Part shown: positions 41,663-49,201 of the stretch, piece after piece
Position numbering within the stretch: position 1 is the stretch's first letter
Layout: every line of letters begins with the position of its first letter
Source: a virus
DNA length: 56,008 nucleotides
IMG/VR virus record: IMGVR_UViG_3300009155_005254
Location: 1-56,008 of that record
Direction: 5' to 3' (one strand)
Notes under the pieces: model-generated
Database searches by the model: none
What the model saw: only the letters and a program-made list of their open reading frames with translations
Told to the model about the DNA's origin: nothing
Position numbers and translations under genes: made by a program

Positions 41663-43924
41663 ATGAATAAAAATACAAATGTTAAAAAAAGAAATGGTTC
41701 GACTGAAAAGTTTAATATAGAAAAAATAAACAAAGTAATTAACTGGGCAATTGATGGTTATAATGGAGTTAGTTTAACTGATATTGAAATTAATGCTAAG
41801 ATTAATATTCATGACGGAATAAATACTAAAGAGATTCATAATCTTTTAATTGAAAGCGCAGCAAATTTAATTTCAATTGAAAAGCCAAACTATCAATACG
41901 TTGCAGCAAGACTACTCAATTACCAACTCAGAAAAGATGTTTGGAAAGGTAAACATGCTCCAAGATTATCAGAATTTTTGAATCAAAACATTAAAAATAA
42001 AGTTTACGACTCAACTATTTTAAGTCATTACTCAGAAGATGAGATAAATAAAATTGGAGAATTTATTGATCACGATAGAGATTTTATTTTTACTTATGCT
42101 GGAATCAAACAGCTTTGTGATAAATATTTAATCAAGAATAGAACCACTGGCGAAATTTATGAAACTCCCCAATTTGCTTATATTTTAATTTCAGCTTATG
42201 CTTTTGCGAAATATCCATTAGAAACAAGACTTTCTTATGTTAGAAAATTTTATGATGCTATCAGTAAACATAAAATAAATCTTCCAACACCAGTAATGGC
42301 AGGAGTTAGAACATCTAGCAGAAATTACGCTAGTTGCTGCTTGATTGGGGTAGACGATACAAAAGATAGTATTACAGCTAGTGCTACTGCGGTCAGTATG
42401 GCTACCGCTAATAGATGTGGAATTGGAATTGATGTAAGTAAAATTAGGGCTATTGGGTCTTCTATTAAGAATGGCGAAGTTGTACATACTGGTTTAATTC
42501 CATTTTTAAAAATCTATGAAAGCAGCGTAAAAGCTTGGCAACAGAATGGATTGAGGGGTGGTAGCGCAACTTGCAATATTCAATGGTGGCATTATGAAAT
42601 TGAAGATATTGTTGTATTGAAAAATAATGCAGGAACAGATGATAATAGAGTTCGCAAACTCGATTATACAGTAGGCATGAGTAAACTATTTTATGATAGA
42701 GTATTAAAGGATGAAGATATTACTTTATTTAATAATGCAGAAGTTCCAGAGCTTTATGATGCATGGGGCACTAAAGATTTTGATAAAGTATATAAAGAAT
42801 GTGAATCTAAAAAATTAAAATTAAAAAAGAAAATGTCTGCTCGTAAACTATTTTCTCTTATTATCAAAGAGAGAGTCGAAACTGGTAGAATTTATATTTT
42901 AAATGTAGACCATGCAAATAATCACGGAGCATGGTTAGATAAGGTTACAATGAGTAATCTTTGCACAGAAGTTATTCATCCAACTATTCCATTAAATGAT
43001 TATCACGATAAAGAAGGTGAAATTGGAATGTGTATTCTTTCGGCAGTAAACATGCTAGAAATAAAAAATTGGCAGGATCTTGAAAAGACTTGCGATCTTA
43101 TCGTAAGATTTCTTGATGAAATCATTGAACTTCAAGATTATTTTAATATTGCTGCTGAAAATTTTGCTAAAAAAAGAAGAAGCCTTGGAGTTGGAATTAC
43201 AAATCTTGCAGCTTTCTTAGCTAAAAATGAATTGAAATATAGCTCAGATAAATCATTATCCGTAGTTGATGAGTGGATGGAACATTTTCAATACTACTTA
43301 TTAGAGAGTAGCATCGAATTAGCTAAAGAAAAAGGCAAATGTGAAAAATTTGATAGGACTAAATACGCTAAAGGTATACTTCCGATTGATACATATAAAG
43401 ATAAAGTAGACGAATTAGTTAAAAGAAAATTATCTCTTGATTGGGATAAATTAAGAAAAGATATTAAAGAATTTGGATTAAGACATTCTACATTATCTTC
43501 TTGCATGCCTTGTGAGAGCAGTTCAGTAATTCAATGCTCTACAAATGGAGTTGAACCTATTCGTAGTCTTATAACATATAAAACTAGCAAAATGGGTAAA
43601 CTTCCAGTTATGGTTCCAGGAATTGGAAAATATGACGAGAATTATGAATTAGCTTATGATCTAAAAGATAATACTGGATTACTTAAAATTAATGCAGTAA
43701 TTCAAAAATATATTGACATGGCTATATCAACTAATGTATACTACAACTATAGTCATTATGAAAACAATATTCTTCCAGACGCAAAGGTTATGAAAGAGCT
43801 TATTTATGCTTATAGCCTTGGATTGATTAGTTTATATTATAATAATACAGATGATGGCGATAAAGAGCAGTCTTTAAATCAAAAAGAAGATAAAGATTGT
43901 TCAAGTGGTGCGTGTAAACTATAA
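41663..43924 (+). CDS. nrdA: Class I ribonucleotide reductase alpha subunit
   Basis: 753 residues, full length. An ATP-cone is at the N-terminus (about 5-95). RNYASCCLIG carries the first redox cysteine, SNLCTEV the thiyl-radical cysteine, and GMCILSAVN the second redox cysteine. The Tyr-Tyr radical relay is NVYYNY near 690, and the C-terminal shuttle pair is CSSGAC. It reduces NDPs to dNDPs with NrdB, 3 nt downstream. A TGTAATATAG sequence 20-odd nt upstream could be a promoter with a short leader. Confidence 0.97.
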   Translation: MNKNTNVKKRNGSTEKFNIEKINKVINWAIDGYNGVSLTDIEINAKINIHDGINTKEIHNLLIESAANLISIEKPNYQYVAARLLNYQLRKDVWKGKHAPRLSEFLNQNIKNKVYDSTILSHYSEDEINKIGEFIDHDRDFIFTYAGIKQLCDKYLIKNRTTGEIYETPQFAYILISAYAFAKYPLETRLSYVRKFYDAISKHKINLPTPVMAGVRTSSRNYASCCLIGVDDTKDSITASATAVSMATANRCGIGIDVSKIRAIGSSIKNGEVVHTGLIPFLKIYESSVKAWQQNGLRGGSATCNIQWWHYEIEDIVVLKNNAGTDDNRVRKLDYTVGMSKLFYDRVLKDEDITLFNNAEVPELYDAWGTKDFDKVYKECESKKLKLKKKMSARKLFSLIIKERVETGRIYILNVDHANNHGAWLDKVTMSNLCTEVIHPTIPLNDYHDKEGEIGMCILSAVNMLEIKNWQDLEKTCDLIVRFLDEIIELQDYFNIAAENFAKKRRSLGVGITNLAAFLAKNELKYSSDKSLSVVDEWMEHFQYYLLESSIELAKEKGKCEKFDRTKYAKGILPIDTYKDKVDELVKRKLSLDWDKLRKDIKEFGLRHSTLSSCMPCESSSVIQCSTNGVEPIRSLITYKTSKMGKLPVMVPGIGKYDENYELAYDLKDNTGLLKINAVIQKYIDMAISTNVYYNYSHYENNILPDAKVMKELIYAYSLGLISLYYNNTDDGDKEQSLNQKEDKDCSSGACKL

Positions 43925-43927
43925 TCC

Positions 43928-44992
43928 ATGAAAACAGTATTAAATTTTAAAAATATAGATACAACTAAACAACCATTATTTCTTGGTGAAGACCTTAACC
44001 TTCAAAGATATGATCGTTTTAAGTATCCAATATTTTTTGAATTATTTAAAAAGCAAAATGAAAACTTCTGGTGGCCTCATGAAATAGCATTAGGAAAAGA
44101 TAGAAGTGACTATAAAAATTTAACTGACACAGAAAGATTTGTATTTGATAGCAATCTAAGATTCCAAACTCTCGGGGATAGTATGCTTTCTCGCAGTATT
44201 CATTCATTAAAAGATTATGTAAGTAATCCAGAACTTGAGATATGCATGAATACTTGGGCGCAATTTGAAGGTATTCATAGTTATTCTTATTCTTATCTCT
44301 TAAATAATGTTTATCCAGATGCTACTAAATTTTTCGATAGTATTATGGAAGATAAAGAAATTACAAGCCGCGCTGAGTTGATTAGAAATAATTTTGATAA
44401 AATTCTTGGAGATGATGAAAAGAAAGATCCCAAACAAAAGATTTTTGATGCTATTCTTTCTATTAATGTAATGGAAGGACTCGTATTCTATGTTTCCTTT
44501 GCCTGTTCTTTTTATTTTGGATACAGAGGTAAGATGGAAGGCAATTCTAAAATTATTAAATTTATTCAGCGAGATGAAGCATTACATTTTGCAGTTAGTC
44601 AAAATTTACTTAAAATCTTAAGAGAAGAAGATAAAGAGGGTTTTACAAGTATAGTAAAGAAAAGTGAAGACAAGATTTATGCTTTCTATGAACAAGCAGC
44701 CAAAAATGAAAGCGAATGGTCTAAATATCTATTCAGCAAAGGTAGTCTACTTGGTTTAAATGCAGAAGTTTTAGATGGTTACTCTAAATGGCTATGCGAT
44801 TCTAGGCTTAGAAGCCTTGGATATAAAAAGATATTTAATCAAAAAGATAATCCTATATCTGGATGGCTTGATAGTTATTTAGATAGTAGCAAAGTACAGG
44901 TGGCTCCTCAAGAAACAGAGATTTCTAGTTACAAAGTTGGAGCAAGGAAAACTGATATATCTGATGATGATTTTGGTGATTTAAAGCTATAA
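43928..44992 (+). CDS. nrdB: Class I ribonucleotide reductase beta subunit
   Basis: 354 residues. Di-metal ligands are visible in NLRFQTLGDS (Asp), WAQFEGIHSYSYSYLL (Glu and His), VMEGLVFYVSFAC (Glu) and QRDEALHFAV (Glu and His). The radical tyrosine stands four residues after the His, and an extra Tyr stands two after it. The acidic, hydrophobic-ended C-terminus (DDDFGDLKL) is the usual NrdA-docking tail. Co-transcribed with nrdA. Confidence 0.96.
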   Translation: MKTVLNFKNIDTTKQPLFLGEDLNLQRYDRFKYPIFFELFKKQNENFWWPHEIALGKDRSDYKNLTDTERFVFDSNLRFQTLGDSMLSRSIHSLKDYVSNPELEICMNTWAQFEGIHSYSYSYLLNNVYPDATKFFDSIMEDKEITSRAELIRNNFDKILGDDEKKDPKQKIFDAILSINVMEGLVFYVSFACSFYFGYRGKMEGNSKIIKFIQRDEALHFAVSQNLLKILREEDKEGFTSIVKKSEDKIYAFYEQAAKNESEWSKYLFSKGSLLGLNAEVLDGYSKWLCDSRLRSLGYKKIFNQKDNPISGWLDSYLDSSKVQVAPQETEISSYKVGARKTDISDDDFGDLKL

Positions 44993-45009
44993 TATCTATT
45001 CAATTAATG

Positions 45010-45014
45010 TGTAA
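45010..45014 (+). promoter_or_regulatory. TGTAA element (second promoter class)
   Basis: ATGTGTAATTAT, TGTAA exactly 8 nt before the GTG start at 45023. Confidence 0.45.
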
Positions 45015-45022
45015 TTATCTAT

Positions 45023-45355
45023 GTGAATCTAGATATTACAGCATTATTTAATATAATATTGGCAGCCTTATCATTTTTAGGTGGATGGTTATTTACTAGA
45101 GTTTTTTCTCTTTTCGATAAACAAGAAAATCTAATGAAAGAAATTAATGATAAAACTTTTAGCGATTTTATAACTTTAAGGAAAGAAATGGAAGCCGAAG
45201 GTAGAAAACATCAACAAGAAATATCAGATTTGGCATTAAAAATTTCAACTACTTATGTTACAAAAGAATCTTTTGATGATTATTTTGATAGAATAGAATC
45301 TAAACTTGATCGTAATTTTGACATAATACAAGAGCATTTAATAAATAAAAAATAA
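45023..45355 (+). CDS. Membrane-anchored coiled-coil protein, 110 aa
   Basis: The N-terminal hydrophobic segment (about 5-29, ALFNIILAALSFLGGWLFT) is followed by a charged coiled coil to the end (ENLMKEINDKTFSDFITLRK, FDDYFDRIESKLDRNFD). This plan fits phage membrane proteins such as holin-like or spanin-like factors, but nothing specific identifies one. Start is GTG, chosen from the TGTAA spacing and because the overlapping ATG two bases earlier runs into TGA at once. Confidence 0.55.
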   Translation: MNLDITALFNIILAALSFLGGWLFTRVFSLFDKQENLMKEINDKTFSDFITLRKEMEAEGRKHQQEISDLALKISTTYVTKESFDDYFDRIESKLDRNFDIIQEHLINKK

Positions 45356-45357
45356 TC

Positions 45358-45386
45358 TTTACATTATTTTAATATATTAGTATCAT
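45358..45386 (+). promoter_or_regulatory. Sigma70-like promoter of purA
   Basis: TTTACA, 17 nt, TATCAT, 7 nt, ATG (45394). Confidence 0.6.
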
Positions 45387-45393
45387 ATTATTG

Positions 45394-46386
45394 ATGGTTA
45401 ATTATGTAGATATTATCTTCGGATTAGCATGGGGAGACGAAGGAAAAGGAAAAATAAGTAATGCTATTAGCAAAAATTATGATATTGTTTGCCGTTGGAA
45501 TGGTGGTCCAAATGCAGGTCATACAGTTTATCTCAATGATAAAAAATATAAAACTCATATTATTCCTTGTGGAGTTTTCCAACATAAACTTAGCATCATT
45601 GGCCCAAACTGCGTTATCAATATTGATAAATTTTTCGATGAGATAGATTATCTTAAAAAAGAAGGATTTGATACCTCATTAATTAAGGTAAGTCCAAAAG
45701 CCCATATTATTACAGAAAGACATATTCAATATGATCTTAAATTTTTAAAACCAAAACTTGGCACAACAGGTCAAGGTATCGCTCCATGCTATTCTGATAA
45801 AGCATTAAGAATTGGAAAGATTGCTAAAGATTATTTAGATAAAAAATATATTTGGGATGGAGAGCTAAATGGAAATATTCTTTGTGAAGGTGCTCAAAGT
45901 TTTTGGCTAGATATAAATTATGGAGATTATCCTTATGTCACAAGTAGTGAAACTTTGCCATATTCCTCTTGCTCTTTAGGATTTAGTCCTAAAAAAATTA
46001 GAGATATTATAGGAGTAGCAAAAATTTATGATACCAAAAGTGGCGTTGATCCTCTTTTTTCAGAATCGTTATGGAATGATGAGGATCTCAATAGAATCAT
46101 AGAGCTTGGTAAAGAATTTGGGTCAACTACTGGCAGAAAAAGAATAGTGAACTGGCTAAGATTAAATCATTTAAAACAAGCTATAAAAATTTCTGGTACA
46201 AATAAATTGATTATAAATAAATGCGATATTTTGCAAGATATTAATAAATATAAAATTATAACAGATGATAAAAAAGGTCCAAGTCATATTGATTTTATTG
46301 ATTTTAATTCCATGAAAGAATACATAGTAAATGAATTGAAAGAGTATTCCGAAATAATATTCTCTGGAAATAAATCTTCAATTTAA
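45394..46386 (+). CDS. purA: Short adenylosuccinate synthetase (PurA/PurZ family)
   Basis: 330 residues against about 430 for bacterial PurA; the length matches archaeal PurA and phage PurZ. GTP site and general base are in GLAWGDEGKGK (Asp15 at the catalytic Asp position). GGPNAGHTVY, LGTTGQGIAP (IMP loop), ILCEGAQSFWLDINYGDYPY and STTGRKRIVNWL (Arg for aspartate binding) are all present. PurZ enzymes that make the diaminopurine precursor replace the first Asp, and this one keeps it, so IMP to adenylosuccinate is the simplest reading. A TTG at 45391 is in frame but ATG fits the promoter. Confidence 0.88.
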   Translation: MVNYVDIIFGLAWGDEGKGKISNAISKNYDIVCRWNGGPNAGHTVYLNDKKYKTHIIPCGVFQHKLSIIGPNCVINIDKFFDEIDYLKKEGFDTSLIKVSPKAHIITERHIQYDLKFLKPKLGTTGQGIAPCYSDKALRIGKIAKDYLDKKYIWDGELNGNILCEGAQSFWLDINYGDYPYVTSSETLPYSSCSLGFSPKKIRDIIGVAKIYDTKSGVDPLFSESLWNDEDLNRIIELGKEFGSTTGRKRIVNWLRLNHLKQAIKISGTNKLIINKCDILQDINKYKIITDDKKGPSHIDFIDFNSMKEYIVNELKEYSEIIFSGNKSSI

Positions 46387-46389
46387 TAG

Positions 46390-46394
46390 TGTAA
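46390..46394 (+). promoter_or_regulatory. TGTAA element (second promoter class)
   Basis: AGTGTAAACT, TGTAA exactly 8 nt before the GTG start at 46403. Confidence 0.45.
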
Positions 46395-46402
46395 ACTATT
46401 GC

Positions 46403-46618
46403 GTGAGTAACCAAAGTGAAGCTTTAGCTATCTGTTCTGAATTTGCAGAAGAATACGGAATTGATTCAAAAGATAACAATAAAATAATAGTTTATATGAA
46501 AAGCGAATATATCAATGAATTAAAAAATATGCTTGAAAATAAAAACTATAAATTAAAATCTTTTCAAGTATACGGTGATGAAGCAATAGTGTATTTTATT
46601 CCTAAAAAAAGAAAATAA
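46403..46618 (+). CDS. Hypothetical protein, 71 aa
   Basis: Not recognised. A small alpha/beta protein (SEALAICSEFAEEYGI, then YINELKNMLENKNYKL and AIVYFIPKKRK) with a ferredoxin-like strand-helix pattern. GTG start at 46403, placed by the TGTAA element. Its stop lies immediately before the convergent tRNA-Thr gene. Confidence 0.5.
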   Translation: MSNQSEALAICSEFAEEYGIDSKDNNKIIVYMKSEYINELKNMLENKNYKLKSFQVYGDEAIVYFIPKKRK

Positions 46619-46619
46619 G

Positions 46620-46691
46620 AGCCAGAAATCGGATTTGAACCGATGACCTACGGTTTACAAAACCGTTGCACTACCGCTGTGCTATTCTGGC
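46620..46691 (-). tRNA. tRNA-Thr (anticodon TGT)
   Basis: Complete cloverleaf: acceptor GCCAGAA/TTCTGGC, D arm GCAC/GTGC, anticodon arm ACGGT, loop TTTGTAA, ACCGT, T arm ATCGG, TTCAAAT, CCGAT. No encoded CCA. Its first ten bases lie inside the 3' end of the cytidylyltransferase gene on the same strand. Confidence 0.95.
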
Positions 46692-47161
46692 TTAATTAAA
46701 GTTGGCGAATGCTGTGGAATTTCTATCATACTTTGGTCATTCTTCATTTTTTCTAAATCCGCTGTTCTTCGCCTTAATTCACTAGAAGAATAAATATGAC
46801 CACGTTTATGATAATGAAGCTCAATTCCATTTTTAATGCAATAATCTTTTCCAGTAAAATCTCTATTTAAATATTCTTCGCTTAAAAATCTTATATCTAT
46901 TTTTTGAGTCATTATTAATTGAAGTAAATCGAATTCCGTACTATATACTAATATTTCATCCACATATTTACAAGCTTGCAATTGAACATATCTTTCGTAT
47001 ATGCTTTGAATTGGTTTATTTTTAACTCCTGGCCTATCAATTGTTGGATCTACTTGTAGTGCGACTTTTAAATAATCACACAAATCCCTTTCCATTTTAA
47101 GCATTGTTACATGACCAGCATGAAGCAGATCAAAACTGCTGCAATTAAAACCTATTTTCAT
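46682..47161 (-). CDS. Cytidylyltransferase-like nucleotidyltransferase
   Basis: 159 residues. NCSSFDLLHAGHVTMLK carries the HxGH signature of glycerol-3-phosphate/phosphocholine-type cytidylyltransferases, and HIYSSSELRRR is the closing S-S-x-x-R(R) motif. ALQVDPTIDRPGVKNKPIQS matches the V-x-D substrate loop region. It would activate a phosphorylated alcohol or sugar with CTP (for example CDP-glycerol), possibly for glycan or teichoic-like decoration. The 3' end overlaps the tRNA-Thr by 10 nt, so processing of the tRNA would destroy the mRNA end. Confidence 0.8.
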   Translation of the reverse strand: MKIGFNCSSFDLLHAGHVTMLKMERDLCDYLKVALQVDPTIDRPGVKNKPIQSIYERYVQLQACKYVDEILVYSTEFDLLQLIMTQKIDIRFLSEEYLNRDFTGKDYCIKNGIELHYHKRGHIYSSSELRRRTADLEKMKNDQSMIEIPQHSPTLIKPE

Positions 47162-47172
47162 AATATATTATA

Positions 47173-47201
47173 TTGACTTTATTATAAAAATTATATATTA
47201 T
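47173..47201 (+). promoter_or_regulatory. Sigma70-like leaderless promoter
   Basis: TTGACT, 17 nt, TATTAT, 6 nt, ATG (47208); it overlaps the divergent upstream region of the cytidylyltransferase gene. Confidence 0.7.
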
Positions 47202-47207
47202 ATTAAT

Positions 47208-47414
47208 ATGAGGTTAATATTGTCATATATTTTATATTTTATTGGTGATATTATAAGCAGAACACTTATGTTTTGGGGTTATGGATTTAAATTTTATAAT
47301 AAAATAATGCTTTGGAGCGTTGATTTAGATCAGGAAGGAAAAATTTGGAAACATGTTAAACCAAAAAAAACAAGGAAAAAGAAAAATGTTAAAAAAAATT
47401 CTAGAATTCATTGA
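47208..47414 (+). CDS. Small membrane protein with basic tail, 68 aa
   Basis: One or two hydrophobic stretches (LILSYILYFIGDIISRTLMF, about residues 3-22), then an aromatic region, then a very basic tail (HVKPKKTRKKKNVKKNS). Function unknown. Start supported by exact leaderless promoter spacing. Overlaps the next gene. Confidence 0.55.
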   Translation: MRLILSYILYFIGDIISRTLMFWGYGFKFYNKIMLWSVDLDQEGKIWKHVKPKKTRKKKNVKKNSRIH

Positions 47415-47676
47415 TGGAGTTTTTGAGGAAGAAAAAGAGCAACCAGTATTAGGTACTCTTTATAAAATCAAAGGCGAAGTTTTGCCATTTAGATATATTA
47501 GATTTACTAACGAAGTTTACTCAAATAAACCAGTATACCACTTCAAACATCATCAATTAAAACAATATAAATTCAATGATCTTTCTAAAGTAGAAAGAAA
47601 AGCCAATAACGAAGAAGTGAGAATATATAATCTAATAAAAGATCATGTAAATGAAGTTGCAGAGAATAATGATTAA
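47386..47676 (+). CDS. Hypothetical protein, 96 aa
   Basis: Not recognised. The sequence begins LKKILEFIDGVFEEEKEQ, then a strand-rich SH3-like region (LGTLYKIKGEVLPFRYIRF, KPVYHFKHHQLKQY) and a helical end. The ATG at 47386 is preferred; an in-frame ATG at 47353 would lengthen the overlap with the preceding gene and add only basic residues. The stop lies 6 nt before tRNA-Asn, so both may be co-transcribed. Confidence 0.5.
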   Translation: MLKKILEFIDGVFEEEKEQPVLGTLYKIKGEVLPFRYIRFTNEVYSNKPVYHFKHHQLKQYKFNDLSKVERKANNEEVRIYNLIKDHVNEVAENND

Positions 47677-47682
47677 TTTTTT

Positions 47683-47754
47683 TGCCTAGTAACTCAATGG
47701 TAGAGTGTTTCCCTGTTAAGGAAGTGGTTCTAGGTTCAAATCCTAGCTAGGCAG
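47683..47754 (+). tRNA. tRNA-Asn (anticodon GTT)
   Basis: Acceptor TGCCTAG/CTAGGCA with discriminator G and the T1-A72 pair usual for Asn, D arm ACTC/GAGT, anticodon arm TTTCC, loop CTGTTAA, GGAAG, T arm CTAGG, TTCAAAT, CCTAG. No CCA encoded. It lies two bases from tRNA-Ser. Confidence 0.95.
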
Positions 47755-47756
47755 AT

Positions 47757-47843
47757 GGAACGATGGCTGAGTGGCCTAAAGCAGAAGTTTACTAAACTTC
47801 CGATGGTTAATTCCATCCGTGGGTTCGAATCCTACTCGTTCCG
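47757..47843 (+). tRNA. tRNA-Ser with rare anticodon ACT
   Basis: 87 nt with a long variable arm and discriminator G, as for serine. Acceptor GGAACGA/TCGTTCC, D region GGCTGAGTGGCCTAAAGC, anticodon arm GAAGT, loop TTACTAA, ACTTC, T arm GTGGG, TTCGAAT, CCTAC. The anticodon is ACT (reads AGT) instead of the near-universal GCT. Confidence 0.9.
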
Positions 47844-47850
47844 AAAATAT

Positions 47851-47883
47851 CATATTTGCTAACAAGAAAATGCCAAATATATA
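47851..47883 (+). repeat. Solo non-coding copy of the 33-bp dispersed repeat
   Basis: CATATTTGCTAACAAGA followed by an A-rich stretch and GCCAAATATATA. It matches the three coding tandem copies at 49101-49199 over most positions and lies between tRNA-Ser and a promoter. Confidence 0.6.
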
Positions 47884-47884
47884 T

Positions 47885-47913
47885 TTGACAAAATAACAAT
47901 ATCCATATATAAT
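47885..47913 (+). promoter_or_regulatory. Consensus sigma70 promoter
   Basis: TTGACA, 17 nt, TATAAT, both boxes perfect; 8 nt to ATG 47922. Confidence 0.85.
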
Positions 47914-47921
47914 ATAATAAT

Positions 47922-48215
47922 ATGAATAAAATTAAAACACTAGTATTAATTGCACTATTTTGTGCATCTTTAGGAATCGCTGATTCTGGAACTCAAACAG
48001 AATCCACACCAGTAGCAGATGGTTTTCTATCTGCTGGAGATCTTGTAATTGTTCGTCCAATTTCTACCGCAGTTACTATTGGTGCTTTTGGAATTTTCGC
48101 AGTAGTCGCACCATTTACCGAAATGGCAGGATGCACAGAAGAAACTTATGAAGGTCTTGTAGAGAAGACTGGCAAGTTTTCTTTTGATCGTGATCTTGGC
48201 GATTTTACAAAATAA
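47922..48215 (+). CDS. Small exported or membrane protein, 97 aa
   Basis: The N-terminal signal-like helix KIKTLVLIALFCASLGIADS (residues 3-22) is followed by a polar stretch and a second apolar segment (about 48-66, TIGAFGIFAVVAPFTE). Two further cysteine positions (one in MAGCTEE) and an acidic end follow. Could be a lipoprotein-like or envelope protein; CASLG is not a clean lipobox. Strong consensus promoter 8 nt upstream implies high early expression. Confidence 0.55.
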   Translation: MNKIKTLVLIALFCASLGIADSGTQTESTPVADGFLSAGDLVIVRPISTAVTIGAFGIFAVVAPFTEMAGCTEETYEGLVEKTGKFSFDRDLGDFTK

Positions 48216-48232
48216 TACTTACTAATTAAAAT
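48204..48232 (+). promoter_or_regulatory. Sigma70-like leaderless promoter
   Basis: TTTACA, 17 nt, TAAAAT, 6 nt, ATG (48239). The -35 lies in the last codons of the preceding gene. Confidence 0.6.
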
Positions 48233-48238
48233 CTACTT

Positions 48239-48841
48239 ATGAAAACCTATATTCAAATAGGCAGTAATAAGGGAAATGATGATTTCCAAAGAATAATAGA
48301 ATTTCTAGAAGAAAAGTCTAGAATTATTCTTATTGAACCAAACTCTTCTTTAATAGAAGATTTAATAAAAAATTATCAAAATCTTATTAAAAAAAATATT
48401 GTAATAATTTGCAATAAAGCAATTTCTATTAAAAATGAAATAACAAAATTATATTTGTACGATTCCTGTGAACATTCTTCTCTTATTAAAAGAAAATCAC
48501 ACATAATACCAAAAAGAGAAATAAATATAGAATCAATAACTTTTGAAGAGTTATGCAAAATTTACAATATAAATGAAATAGAACTTCTTTTAATAGATAC
48601 AGAAGGATTAGATTATGAAATAATAAATTCCATAGATTTCTCTAAAATATCAATTAAAAAATTAATTTTTGAAAAATGGAATTATCATAATGATGATCTT
48701 AATGAAAAATATAAAACTGGAGAAGATTTCCTTGAAAAAGAAATCAAAGAAAAACTACAAAAATTATATCATTGGAATACTATAAATATGGGTGGAATGA
48801 CTAATTACGAATTGACAAAAATTTCAAATATAAAAGTATAA
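48239..48841 (+). CDS. FkbM-family methyltransferase
   Basis: 200 residues. SAM motif I is TYIQIGSNKGNDDF, motif II IILIEPNSSLIEDL, and LLLIDTEGLDYEIINSI with LIFEKWNYH is the FkbM signature. NIESITFEELC follows the usual T-L/F-D-E pattern. FkbM enzymes methylate hydroxyls on sugars, polyketides and surface glycans, so this may cap a phage glycan. Leaderless promoter spacing fixes the start. Confidence 0.85.
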   Translation: MKTYIQIGSNKGNDDFQRIIEFLEEKSRIILIEPNSSLIEDLIKNYQNLIKKNIVIICNKAISIKNEITKLYLYDSCEHSSLIKRKSHIIPKREINIESITFEELCKIYNINEIELLLIDTEGLDYEIINSIDFSKISIKKLIFEKWNYHNDDLNEKYKTGEDFLEKEIKEKLQKLYHWNTINMGGMTNYELTKISNIKV

Positions 48842-48843
48842 AC

Positions 48844-48871
48844 TTGACATAGTTTATATATTGAATATCAT
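48844..48871 (+). promoter_or_regulatory. Sigma70-like leaderless promoter
   Basis: TTGACA, 16 nt, TATCAT, 6 nt, ATG (48878). Confidence 0.7.
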
Positions 48872-48877
48872 AGTCTT

Positions 48878-49201
48878 ATGAGCAAAGAATTATTTCTTGA
48901 ATGTGATTGTTATTCAGAAGCCGTTAAATTCAATTATGACAATGAAGATGGACTCTTATACATCTCTCTTTATCAAAGAGGATTCAAACCAAGAACTAAA
49001 ACTTGGCGTGAAAAGCTAAGATGGATTTGGCAAATAATTATTAAAGATGTGCCTTATGATGATGAAGTTATTATCTCAAAAAATAAAATTCAACAATTAG
49101 CCGTATTTGCTAACGAGATTTCGCCAAATAAGACCGTATTTGCTAACGAGATTAAGCCAAATATAGTCCTATTTGCTAACGAGATTTTACCAAATATATG
49201 A
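48878..49201 (+). CDS. Hypothetical protein with three FANEI repeats, 107 aa
   Basis: The first 70 residues are a small alpha/beta domain (KELFLECDCYSEAVKF, WREKLRWIWQIIIKDVPYDD) similar to short phage proteins of unknown function. It ends in three 11-residue repeats with core FANEI-x-PN. The repeats are encoded by a 33-bp tandem array of which a single non-coding copy lies at 47851, so the tail may have been gained by repeat insertion. Its stop overlaps the next gene (ATGA). Confidence 0.55.
   Translation: MSKELFLECDCYSEAVKFNYDNEDGLLYISLYQRGFKPRTKTWREKLRWIWQIIIKDVPYDDEVIISKNKIQQLAVFANEISPNKTVFANEIKPNIVLFANEILPNI
49101..49199 (+). repeat. Three tandem 33-bp repeats
   Basis: Units at 49101-49133, 49134-49166 and 49167-49199. 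Shared core is TATTTGCTAACGAGATT, then 3-4 variable bases and CCAAATA. In frame in the gene above. Confidence 0.85.

Noticed and set aside
45394-46386. Evidence for a diaminopurine (Z) genome
   Set aside because: The PurA-like enzyme keeps the catalytic Asp that PurZ replaces, and no DatZ or MazZ homologue is visible in the window.
49101-49199. CRISPR-like array
   Set aside because: The 33-bp units are directly adjacent, in frame and translated; there are no unique spacers or cas genes.
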